DNA of 64,000 bases from Sandarakinorhabdus sp. (GTDB lineage: Bacteria; Pseudomonadota; Alphaproteobacteria; Sphingomonadales; Sphingomonadaceae), in the NCBI GenBank assembly GCA_020692215.1, contig JAIMKW010000002.1:186001-250000 (forward strand). The letters are read 5' to 3'. Every line of letters begins with the position of its first letter. Position 1 is the first letter of the stretch. The translations under genes were made by a program, and so were the position numbers. The notes beneath the pieces are model-generated. The model worked only from the letters and a program-made list of their open reading frames with translations, ran no database searches and was not told where the DNA came from. Below, one piece after another: positions 57,545 through 64,000 of the stretch.

Positions 57545-57750
57545 GCGAAGCAGGCCAAAGCCGCACCAAAGGGACGAGAAGGACGAAGCGCCGCTATGGC
57601 ACGCTTCAACACGGCACGCTTCACCGCGGGACGCTGCCCCGCAGGTGAAAGGAAGGCCATGAACCGGCCCCTCTGCCGCTTGAAAACCTCACTCGTCACG
57701 CGCACCTCGCCCAGATCGAAACCTGTCCCCTGCACCCCGACTCCCTTCAT
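57541..57750 (-). CDS. Possible small protein coupled to bpt
   Basis: A 69-residue basic frame ([31 protein letters not shown]) starting ATG at 57750 and ending in an ATGA overlap with bpt. The coupling and codon composition suggest a real gene, but there is no recognisable family. [10 protein letters not shown] is faintly like the FNLGE-x-TVT motif of PhnG, so a degraded PhnG-type remnant is another possibility; evidence is thin. Confidence 0.33.
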   Translation of the reverse strand: MKGVGVQGTGFDLGEVRVTSEVFKRQRGRFMAFLSPAGQRPAVKRAVLKRAIAALRPSRPFGAALACFA

Positions 57751-58029
57751 GGAAGCACAGGGCAAATGATGCACAACTCCAGAGGGGTGCGCAATCGCTC
57801 ACGGCCTTCCGAAAGCCGGTAGCTTGCACTTTTCCGGCCGGCCCGCCAGCAAGCGCTGTTCACGCCAGACTGGCGCGGCAGGCTTCTACAACAGCCCGTG
57901 GGTACGATCCCTCCATCATTCCACGGGTGCCACACTAACGGATACAGCTGTCCATGGCCTAGCGGGAACAGCATTAACGGGCAGAAAAGTGGAACCATTC
58001 CGGCACAAAACGACTGCGGCTTGCCTTGC
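57751..58029. other. Intergenic region without a convincing gene
   Basis: About 280 bases between the small frame and ilvA. It holds two short inverted repeats: CGCCAG-A-CTGGCG at 57863-57875 and CCCGTGG...CCACGGG at 57895-57927. The frames open here are of low coding quality. The second repeat may be a terminator for ilvA, which ends at 58030 on the minus strand, but lies about 100 bases past it. Confidence 0.5.
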
Positions 58030-59286
58030 TCAGCCCAGCTCCACGCGCGTCACTTCATAGCCCGAGGCCCGAAGCGCTTCGATCAGCCGTTCCAGATGGT
58101 CCGCCCCGCGCGTCTCGCATTCGATCTCGGTCATCAGGCCCTTTGCGGGCAGGTTGGTGAAAATTCGGTGATGGGAAACCTCCAGGATGTTCACCTGCTG
58201 CTGGTCAAACACCCGTGCCACACCATAAAGCTGCCCCGGGCGATCCTTCAGCCGGATGCGAAGCCGCGCAAGCCTTCCAGACCGCGCGAGGTCGCGAAGC
58301 AGCACGTTGGCCAGAAGGCGGGTATCGATATTGCCGCCGCACAGGATCAATCCCACCGTGCGGCCGCGGAACTGGCGCGGATTGGCCAGCATCGCAGCCA
58401 GCCCGGCCGCCCCTGCGCCTTCCACAACCGTCTTTTCGATGGCCAGCAGCATGGAAACCGCCCGCTCCATATCGCGTTCGGAAACCAGCAGGATATCCGA
58501 AACCAGCTTTCGCACCACCGGCAGGGTCAGTGTGCCCGGTGTCTTCACCGCAATGCCTTCGGCAAGCGTATCCCCATCCGCGACAACCGGCTCGCCCCGC
58601 AGCGTTGCCTTCATCGATGGATAGAGTTCGGCCTGCACACCAACGATATCGCATTTGGGCGCCATGTCGGACGCGATCACGGCACAGCCCGAAATCAGGC
58701 CCCCGCCGCCGATCGGAACCACCAGGGTGTCGATATCCGGCACATCCTCGAACATCTCCAGCGCGACCGTGCCCTGTCCCGCCATCACCATCGGGTCGTC
58801 GAAGGGGTGCACGAACACCAGGCCGCGCCGTTCGGCCACGAGCCTCGCATGGGCTGTGGCTTCCTCAAGCTTCTCGCCGTGGAGGATCACCTCGGCATCA
58901 TGGCCCTCGGTCTGCTGCACCTTTATGAGGGGGGTAAAGCGCGGCATGACGATTGTCGCGGGGATACCGAGCCTTTTCGCGTGGTAGGCAAGGCCCTGCG
59001 CATGGTTCCCCGCCGACATGGCTATAACGCCGCTGTTGCGCTCTTCTGCGCTCAGCGAAAGCAGACGGTTCAACGCCCCCCGCTCCTTGTAGGCGGCCGT
59101 GAACTGCAAATTCTCGAACTTCAGGAAAATCCGCGCGCCGGTCAGCTCGGACAGGGTCTTTGATTCCAGTGTCGGGGTGCGCACCACCTGGCCAGCAATG
59201 GCCTTGGCCGCCGCCCGCACATCATCAGCGCTGATCGCAAGCGGCGCATCGGCCGGCGTTTGGGAAGAAGGAGACAGAGTGGCCAT
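58030..59286 (-). CDS. ilvA: Threonine ammonia-lyase with C-terminal ACT domain
   Basis: PLP enzyme of 418 residues converting threonine to 2-oxobutanoate. The PLP Lys67 is in FTAAYKERGA; SAGNHAQGLAYHA and the phosphate loop VPIGGGGLISG are clear. A single ACT-like domain occupies about 330-418 (RIRLKDRPGQLYGVARVF), the form called ilvA/tdcB-like in alphaproteobacteria. Domain content suggests allosteric control by amino acids. Divergent from the next gene with no obvious operator seen. Confidence 0.94.
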   Translation of the reverse strand: MATLSPSSQTPADAPLAISADDVRAAAKAIAGQVVRTPTLESKTLSELTGARIFLKFENLQFTAAYKERGALNRLLSLSAEERNSGVIAMSAGNHAQGLAYHAKRLGIPATIVMPRFTPLIKVQQTEGHDAEVILHGEKLEEATAHARLVAERRGLVFVHPFDDPMVMAGQGTVALEMFEDVPDIDTLVVPIGGGGLISGCAVIASDMAPKCDIVGVQAELYPSMKATLRGEPVVADGDTLAEGIAVKTPGTLTLPVVRKLVSDILLVSERDMERAVSMLLAIEKTVVEGAGAAGLAAMLANPRQFRGRTVGLILCGGNIDTRLLANVLLRDLARSGRLARLRIRLKDRPGQLYGVARVFDQQQVNILEVSHHRIFTNLPAKGLMTEIECETRGADHLERLIEALRASGYEVTRVELG

Positions 59287-59423
59287 GTAAGGTTCCGCTG
59301 CAAGAAGGGATGCCAGACATCCGCTGCCATGGGCGATCTGACGGCAGACCGCCTAGACCATTGCTGCATGGGCTGCAAACGGTCGCGGTTGCAATGGCAA
59401 AGCACAAGCGGCATTGCGAACCC

Positions 59424-60281
59424 ATGGGAACAATCGCATTCGTGGGGCTTGGCGTCATGGGGTGGCCGATGGCCCGCCATCTCGCTTCCGCCGGACATCA
59501 GCTTCGCCTTTTCAACCGCTCTGCGGAAAAAGCGCACCTTTTTGCCGCAGCCTATGGTGGCACGCCCTGCGCGACAGTGGCAGAGGCCGCGAAGGGCGCA
59601 GACGCGCTGATCACCTGTGTCGGCAACGATGATGATGTCCGGCAAGTCACCATCGGGCCAGATGGCGGCTTTCAGTCGCTGGCCGATGGCGCATTGTTCA
59701 TCGATCATTCCACGGTGTCTGCTCATCTCGCGCGCAGCCTGGCGCAATCCCATCCTCGTATCGGCTGCGTCGACGCTCCGGTTTCCGGCGGGCAGGCGGG
59801 TGCCGAGTCCGGCCAGCTGGCGATCATGTGCGGCGGAACCGAAGCCGCCGTTCTGGCTGCAACGCCGATCCTGCAGGCCTATGGCCGCCGCATCGTGCGC
59901 ATCGGTGAGGCGGGCCATGGCCAGCTTGCCAAGATGGCCAACCAGATCGCGATTGCCGGTGTGGTGCAGGGCCTTGCCGAGGCGCTGCATTTCGCCGCAA
60001 AGGCCGGAGTCGATCCCGACGCGCTGATCGATGCGATAGGGCAGGGCGCTGCCCAGAGTTGGCAGATGGACAACCGCGCCCGCACGATGGTGGAAGGCAA
60101 GTTCGATTTCGGCTTCGCAGTCGATCTGATGCGAAAGGACCTCGGGCTGGTTCTGGCCGAAGCGCGCGCGAATGGCGCAAGCCTGCCGGTCGCGGCGCTG
60201 GTCGATCAATTCTACGCCGATGTCCAGAAAATGGGCGGCGGCCGCAACGATACCTCCTCGCTGATCCGCAGACTCGCATGA
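59424..60281 (+). CDS. NAD(P)-dependent beta-hydroxyacid dehydrogenase
   Basis: 3-hydroxyisobutyrate dehydrogenase/tartronate-semialdehyde reductase family, 285 residues: Rossmann GLGVMGWPMA (8-13), the substrate signature DAPVSGGQAGAESG, and the catalytic Lys in GQLAKMANQIAIAG, with FDFGFAVDLMRKDLGL. Substrate not determinable. Its stop overlaps the amidohydrolase start by 4 bases, implying one transcript. An upstream in-frame Met at 59310 precedes a non-conserved stretch and is not used. Confidence 0.9.
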   Translation: MGTIAFVGLGVMGWPMARHLASAGHQLRLFNRSAEKAHLFAAAYGGTPCATVAEAAKGADALITCVGNDDDVRQVTIGPDGGFQSLADGALFIDHSTVSAHLARSLAQSHPRIGCVDAPVSGGQAGAESGQLAIMCGGTEAAVLAATPILQAYGRRIVRIGEAGHGQLAKMANQIAIAGVVQGLAEALHFAAKAGVDPDALIDAIGQGAAQSWQMDNRARTMVEGKFDFGFAVDLMRKDLGLVLAEARANGASLPVAALVDQFYADVQKMGGGRNDTSSLIRRLA

Positions 60282-61939
60282 TCCGCGTTCTGTTCGCTCT
60301 TCTTGCGCTTGCGTTCGCTCTCCCGGCCGAGGCCGCAAAGACGCTGATCGTCAACGCCAATGGCTACACCCTGGATGGCAATGGCACCCTGAAGCGCTTC
60401 CAGATGCTGCTCGTGGGCGACGATGGAAAGGTGCTCGCCGCCCTTCCGCGGGGCGCCACCGAGCCAAAGCTCGCCGCGGGAGACTATAAGCTCGACGCGC
60501 GCGGCCGAACGCTGGTGCCCGGCCTGATCGATGCGCACGGCCACGTGATGGATCTGGGCATCGGGCTCCGCCAGCTCAATCTCGCACCCGCCATCAGCCT
60601 TGCGGATGCACAGTCCCGTATCGCGGCCCATGCAAAGGCCAATGGCACATCCACCTGGCTGCTGGGCCGGGGCTGGAATCAGGTCAGCTGGGGGCTGAAC
60701 GCCTTTCCGAAGGCGACTGATCTCGACGCAGTCGTTCCAACGCGCCCCGTCTGGCTGGAACGGGTGGACGGCAATGCTGGCTGGGCCAACACTGCAGCCA
60801 TGAAGGCCGCAGGGATCACCCGCGCCTCAAAGGACCCGCCAGGCGGGCGTATCGTGCGCGACGCATCCGGAAATCCGACCGGCGTGTTCACCGATGCCGC
60901 AAAGGCGCTCGTCGAAAAGGTGGTCCCACCGCTGTCCGCTGGTGAAATGGAAAAGAGCTTCGAAGCGGCTCTCGACCATATGGCGAAGCTGGGTCTCACT
61001 AGCGTGCATGATATGGGCGTCAGCCCCGGCGCCTGGTCGCTTTACCGCACGTTCGGAGACGAAGGTAGGCTGACAGTCCGCATCACCGGCTACGCTGACG
61101 GGATGCCGGCCATGGAGGCCATCTCACCTCTCCGGCCCACGCCATGGCTTTATCAGGACAGGCTCCGGCTACAGGGGATCAAACTATTCGCAGACGGCGC
61201 ACTCGGAAGCCAGGGCGCATGGCTTCTGGCACCCTATGCCGACGAACCAACCTCCCGCGGCCTGCAGTACCTGGATGACGCCCGCATGAAGAATCTTTTC
61301 AGCCGCGCCAATTTCCTTGGATATCAGGTTGCTGTCCACGCCATCGGCGACGCGGCAAACCGGCAGGCTCTAGACAGCTTTGCCGAAATCCGTCCCACCT
61401 ATGGCGACGGATTTCGCAACCGGATCGAACATGCACAGGTGATTGATGTCGCCGATATTCCGCGTTTTGCCGAACTGAAAATCATCGCATCGGTCCAGCC
61501 GACCCACGCCACATCCGACAAGGCGATGGCCGAGGACCGGGTTGGCGCACAAAGACTGGAAGGCGCCTATGCCTGGTCAGCTTTGCGCAAGGCGGGCGCA
61601 CATCTTGCGCTTGGTTCCGATTTCCCGGTCGAACCTGCCAATCCCTTTTACGGCCTTCATGCAGCCGTCACCCGGCAGGACAGGGAAGGCCAACCCCCGG
61701 GAGGATGGCGCCCCGATCAGGCGATGACCTTCCGGCAGGCCTTTGCCGGGTTCACCGTCGATGCTGCCCATGCCGGCCTGATGGAAAGCAAGGTCGGGTC
61801 TCTCGAAACCGGCCGCTGGGCCGATTTCATCCTGCTCGACCGCGATCCCTTCACGATTTCGCCGATGGAACTGCACCAGGTCGTCGTCGAGGAGACATGG
61901 CTGGCCGGGCAGAGAGTGTTCGTCAGAAAAGCGCCCTGA
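60278..61939 (+). CDS. Secreted metal-dependent amidohydrolase, YtcJ-like
   Basis: Amidohydrolase-3 family (YtcJ/NfdA-like) protein of 553 residues with a signal peptide (about 1-19). It has the metal-binding LIDAHGHVMD (H87, H89), a long inserted domain, VAVHAIGDAAN, FRNRIEHAQVID and LALGSDFPVEPANPF. Family members hydrolyse exocyclic amides or related bonds; some bacterial secreted members act on peptides or N-substituted amides. It overlaps the dehydrogenase gene. The signal peptide suggests periplasmic action, separate from the cytoplasmic dehydrogenase. Confidence 0.88.
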   Translation: MIRVLFALLALAFALPAEAAKTLIVNANGYTLDGNGTLKRFQMLLVGDDGKVLAALPRGATEPKLAAGDYKLDARGRTLVPGLIDAHGHVMDLGIGLRQLNLAPAISLADAQSRIAAHAKANGTSTWLLGRGWNQVSWGLNAFPKATDLDAVVPTRPVWLERVDGNAGWANTAAMKAAGITRASKDPPGGRIVRDASGNPTGVFTDAAKALVEKVVPPLSAGEMEKSFEAALDHMAKLGLTSVHDMGVSPGAWSLYRTFGDEGRLTVRITGYADGMPAMEAISPLRPTPWLYQDRLRLQGIKLFADGALGSQGAWLLAPYADEPTSRGLQYLDDARMKNLFSRANFLGYQVAVHAIGDAANRQALDSFAEIRPTYGDGFRNRIEHAQVIDVADIPRFAELKIIASVQPTHATSDKAMAEDRVGAQRLEGAYAWSALRKAGAHLALGSDFPVEPANPFYGLHAAVTRQDREGQPPGGWRPDQAMTFRQAFAGFTVDAAHAGLMESKVGSLETGRWADFILLDRDPFTISPMELHQVVVEETWLAGQRVFVRKAP

Positions 61940-61952
61940 ACCGGTCTGGCTA

Positions 61953-62678
61953 TCAGGCCGCCGCCAGCAGCGAAGCCGTCCCGTCCTTCGCCACCTTCAG
62001 CCGCGAGAGGCCGGCAGGCAGGCCTGGAAGCGCAGCGCCGATCGCATCGGCTACAGTATCGGGGGTCTTCAAACTGTTGGGGTCTTCCCCGGGGAAGGCT
62101 CGGGCCCGCATTGCGGTTCGGGTGCCACCGGGGTCCACGACCAGAACATTCACGCCCAGCGCCCGCATTTCCTCGGCATAGACCCCCGCCATATTCTCGA
62201 GGGCCGCCTTCGAAGCGGAATAAGGGCCCCAATAGGGTTCAGCCCGGGTCGCAACCGAGGAGGTGACAACAACGATTGTCCCGCGTCCCTTGCGCAGCAT
62301 CGCGTCAAAAGCGCGGATCAGCCGCCATTGCGCTGTTACATTCAATGCCATCACCGTTTCGAATTCCTTGGGCGAGGCATGCGCCAGCGGGGTGAGCGAA
62401 CCCAATGTCGCCGCATTAAGGACCAGCAGATCCAGTTTATCCCAGCGCGATCCGATTGCCACGCCCAGCTTGTCGATGTCCTCGCCCTTCAGCAGGTCGA
62501 CAGGGGCGATGGTCGCCGTTCCACCGGCAGCGTGGATTGCGTCTTCGGTTTCGATCAGCCCGGCCTCGGTGCGCGCTGTCAGAACAACATGGAACCCGTC
62601 TGCCGCGAGCCGCCTCGCGATTGCAGCGCCAATCCCCTTGCTGGCACCCGTTACAACCGCAAGTTTCTGCTTGGCCAT
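61953..62678 (-). CDS. Short-chain dehydrogenase/reductase coupled to purF
   Basis: Classical SDR, 241 residues: TGASKGIGAAIA, NAATLGS in place of NNAG, TSSVATRAEPYWGPYSASKAA (Ser, Tyr, Lys) and DPGGTRTAM. Its ATG overlaps the purF stop by one base (TGATG). Co-transcription with purF is a recurrent arrangement in sphingomonads, but no role in purine synthesis is known; likely a general oxidoreductase. Confidence 0.88.
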   Translation of the reverse strand: MAKQKLAVVTGASKGIGAAIARRLAADGFHVVLTARTEAGLIETEDAIHAAGGTATIAPVDLLKGEDIDKLGVAIGSRWDKLDLLVLNAATLGSLTPLAHASPKEFETVMALNVTAQWRLIRAFDAMLRKGRGTIVVVTSSVATRAEPYWGPYSASKAALENMAGVYAEEMRALGVNVLVVDPGGTRTAMRARAFPGEDPNSLKTPDTVADAIGAALPGLPAGLSRLKVAKDGTASLLAAA

Positions 62679-64000
62679 CAGGCATGTTCCTCTGTCATCA
62701 GTCCCAGCTGCGGGGCGGTTTCAAGGCCTTCCTGATCGGTCAGCCGGGTCGGGTAATCACCGGTGAAACAGGCATCGCAATAGCGTGGATTGTCGCTGTT
62801 GCGGCCTGGTTCACCAAGCGCACGGTAAAGCCCGTCAATGGAAATGAACGCCAGGCTGTCGCAGCCGATATACTCGCGCATGGCTTCCAGATTCATCTGT
62901 GCTGCCAGCAACTTGGAGCGTTCAGGTGTATCGACGCCGTAAAAACAGCTGTTTTCGGTCGGTGGGCTAGCAATCCGCAGATGCACCTCGGCAGCGCCCG
63001 CCTCGCGCAGCATGTGCACGATCTTCACCGAAGTGGTGCCACGCACCACCGAATCGTCGATCAGCACCAGTCGCTTGCCGGCAATCATCGCGCGGTTGGC
63101 ATTGTGCTTCAGCTTCACACCCAGATGGCGGATCTGATCGCCGGGCTGGATGAAAGTGCGCCCCACATAATGGGACCGGATGATCCCCAGTTCGAAGGGG
63201 ATCCCGGCAGCCTGGGCATAGCCGATCGCGGCCGGAGTGCCCGAATCGGGCACCGGCACAACCATGTCGGCATCAACCGGCGACTCGGCTGCCAGCTCAG
63301 CACCGATTGATTTGCGCACCTGATAGACGGAAAGCCCATCCGAAAAGCTGTCGGGGCGCGAGAAATAGACCTGTTCGAAGATGCAGGGCCGCGGCCGCTT
63401 GCGATCAAAGGGCATCAGCGATTTCAGGCCGTCGCCGTTTACGACGACCAGCTCGCCCGGTTCGATCTCACGCTCGAAACTGGCGCCGACGATATCGAGC
63501 GCCACCGTTTCCGACGCGAGGATATACGAGTCTCCAAGCTTGCCCAGAACCAGCGGCCGGATGCCCAGCGGATCGCGACAGGCGATCATGCCTTCGGCGG
63601 TCAGGCAGATCAGCGAATAGGCGCCTTCCACTTGCTTCAGAGCATCGATGAAGCGGTCCAGCAGGGTGCGGAAGGTGGAGGTGGCAACAAGATGGATGAT
63701 GACTTCGGTGTCCGAAGTGGACTGGAAGATGGAGCCTCTTCGGATCAGCTCGGCTTTCAGGGTCATCGCGTTGGAAAGATTGCCGTTATGCGCCACGGCA
63801 AAGCCGCCCAGCGAAAGATCGGCGAACAAGGGCTGCACGTTGCGCAGTGCGGTTTCACCGGTTGTGGAGTAGCGGTTGTGGCCGATGGCGGCTTCGCCCG
63901 CCAGGCGATCGATGATGTCGGGCCGGTCGAAATTGCCTGCCACATGGCCCATCGCCCGGTGGACATGGAATTCTGCGCCGTCGAAGCTGACGATGCCTGC
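62678..64000 (-). CDS. purF: Amidophosphoribosyltransferase, 5' end outside the window
   Basis: First committed step of purine synthesis: PRPP plus glutamine to phosphoribosylamine. The frame runs off the right edge, so the N-terminal catalytic Cys of the Ntn glutaminase domain is missing from view. Visible are GHNRYSTTG, AHNGNLSN, CRDPLGIRPL, the PRPP loop VLIDDSVVRGTTS, and NPRYCDACFTGDYP, part of the Fe-S/Cys pattern in B. subtilis-type PurF. The gene ends with an overlap to the SDR gene. Confidence 0.96.
   Translation of the reverse strand, partial: AGIVSFDGAEFHVHRAMGHVAGNFDRPDIIDRLAGEAAIGHNRYSTTGETALRNVQPLFADLSLGGFAVAHNGNLSNAMTLKAELIRRGSIFQSTSDTEVIIHLVATSTFRTLLDRFIDALKQVEGAYSLICLTAEGMIACRDPLGIRPLVLGKLGDSYILASETVALDIVGASFEREIEPGELVVVNGDGLKSLMPFDRKRPRPCIFEQVYFSRPDSFSDGLSVYQVRKSIGAELAAESPVDADMVVPVPDSGTPAAIGYAQAAGIPFELGIIRSHYVGRTFIQPGDQIRHLGVKLKHNANRAMIAGKRLVLIDDSVVRGTTSVKIVHMLREAGAAEVHLRIASPPTENSCFYGVDTPERSKLLAAQMNLEAMREYIGCDSLAFISIDGLYRALGEPGRNSDNPRYCDACFTGDYPTRLTDQEGLETAPQLGLMTEEHA

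Noticed and set aside
57775..57998. Minus-strand frame upstream of the small bpt-coupled gene
   Set aside because: Low-quality translation rich in Trp, Cys and Pro with no ribosome site; treated as intergenic.

Overview
The window is a continuous stretch of chromosome from a GC-rich alphaproteobacterium, most likely of the order Sphingomonadales. Several gene arrangements point there: an E1-beta subunit of pyruvate dehydrogenase carrying its own lipoyl domain; ChvI/ChvG followed by a short HPr kinase, RapZ and two PTS proteins; methionine synthase split into two genes; an NrnC-type oligoribonuclease beside lptC-lptA; hisC next to tyrC (as in Zymomonas); and a PEP-CTERM-like micro-protein. No rRNA, tRNA, CRISPR array, insertion sequence, prophage or plasmid gene was seen. 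Nearly all of it is dense, operon-organised core metabolism, with many 1- or 4-base start/stop overlaps.

Layout. 1-8683: end of a dipeptide epimerase gene, eno, a small PEP-CTERM-like gene, ftsB-like gene, then pdhA-pdhB-pdhC-lpd and a GNAT acetyltransferase. 8775-11303: a DUF465 protein, beta-carbonic anhydrase with an SbtA-type bicarbonate transporter, and a J-domain protein. 11516-17717: pckA, divergent from chvI-chvG-hprK-rapZ-EIIA-HPr, a carbon/envelope signalling cluster. 17781-23711: bacterioferritin, ileS-lspA-lipoprotein, HerA-like ATPase. 23776-32725: HtrA protease, hflKC, Mrp ATPase, TldE/PmbA, ubiA and a fatty acyl-AMP ligase. 32920-37363: recX, tyrC-hisC and metX-metW. 37376-40720: DUF3597 protein, then an HMG-CoA-lyase-family gene divergent from a CoA-transferase gene with a GntR-type regulator. 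40734-45067: CoxE-like VWA protein, two paralogous lipoproteins, an SDR, a small lipoprotein and MlaA. 45218-50716: a four-gene methionine operon (ArsR-methyltransferase fusion, metF, metH in two parts). 50888-54230: secreted small protein, Nudix hydrolase, 36-residue membrane peptide, nrnC, lptC, lptA. 54234-64000: alpha/beta hydrolase with a VOC protein, ubiG, bpt, ilvA, a beta-hydroxyacid dehydrogenase with a secreted amidohydrolase, an SDR and the 3' part of purF.

How the genes work together. The window joins lower glycolysis (eno), gluconeogenesis (pckA) and pyruvate oxidation (Pdh complex, Lpd) with a PTS-related signalling cluster that in other alphaproteobacteria senses carbon and envelope state. 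The met genes cover homoserine acylation (metX-metW) and the final methylation of homocysteine (metF, metH). LptC/LptA, MlaA, LspA, HtrA and HflKC form an envelope-maintenance set.

No defence, secretion or biosynthetic island was found, and I do not claim a new system. The items most worth checking are a palindrome overlapping the start of the ArsR-methyltransferase gene, the SbtA/carbonic-anhydrase pair in a probable heterotroph, the PEP-CTERM-like micro-protein, the paralogous lipoprotein pair, and a compact palindrome with a CTAAA-type loop that recurs at gene boundaries.
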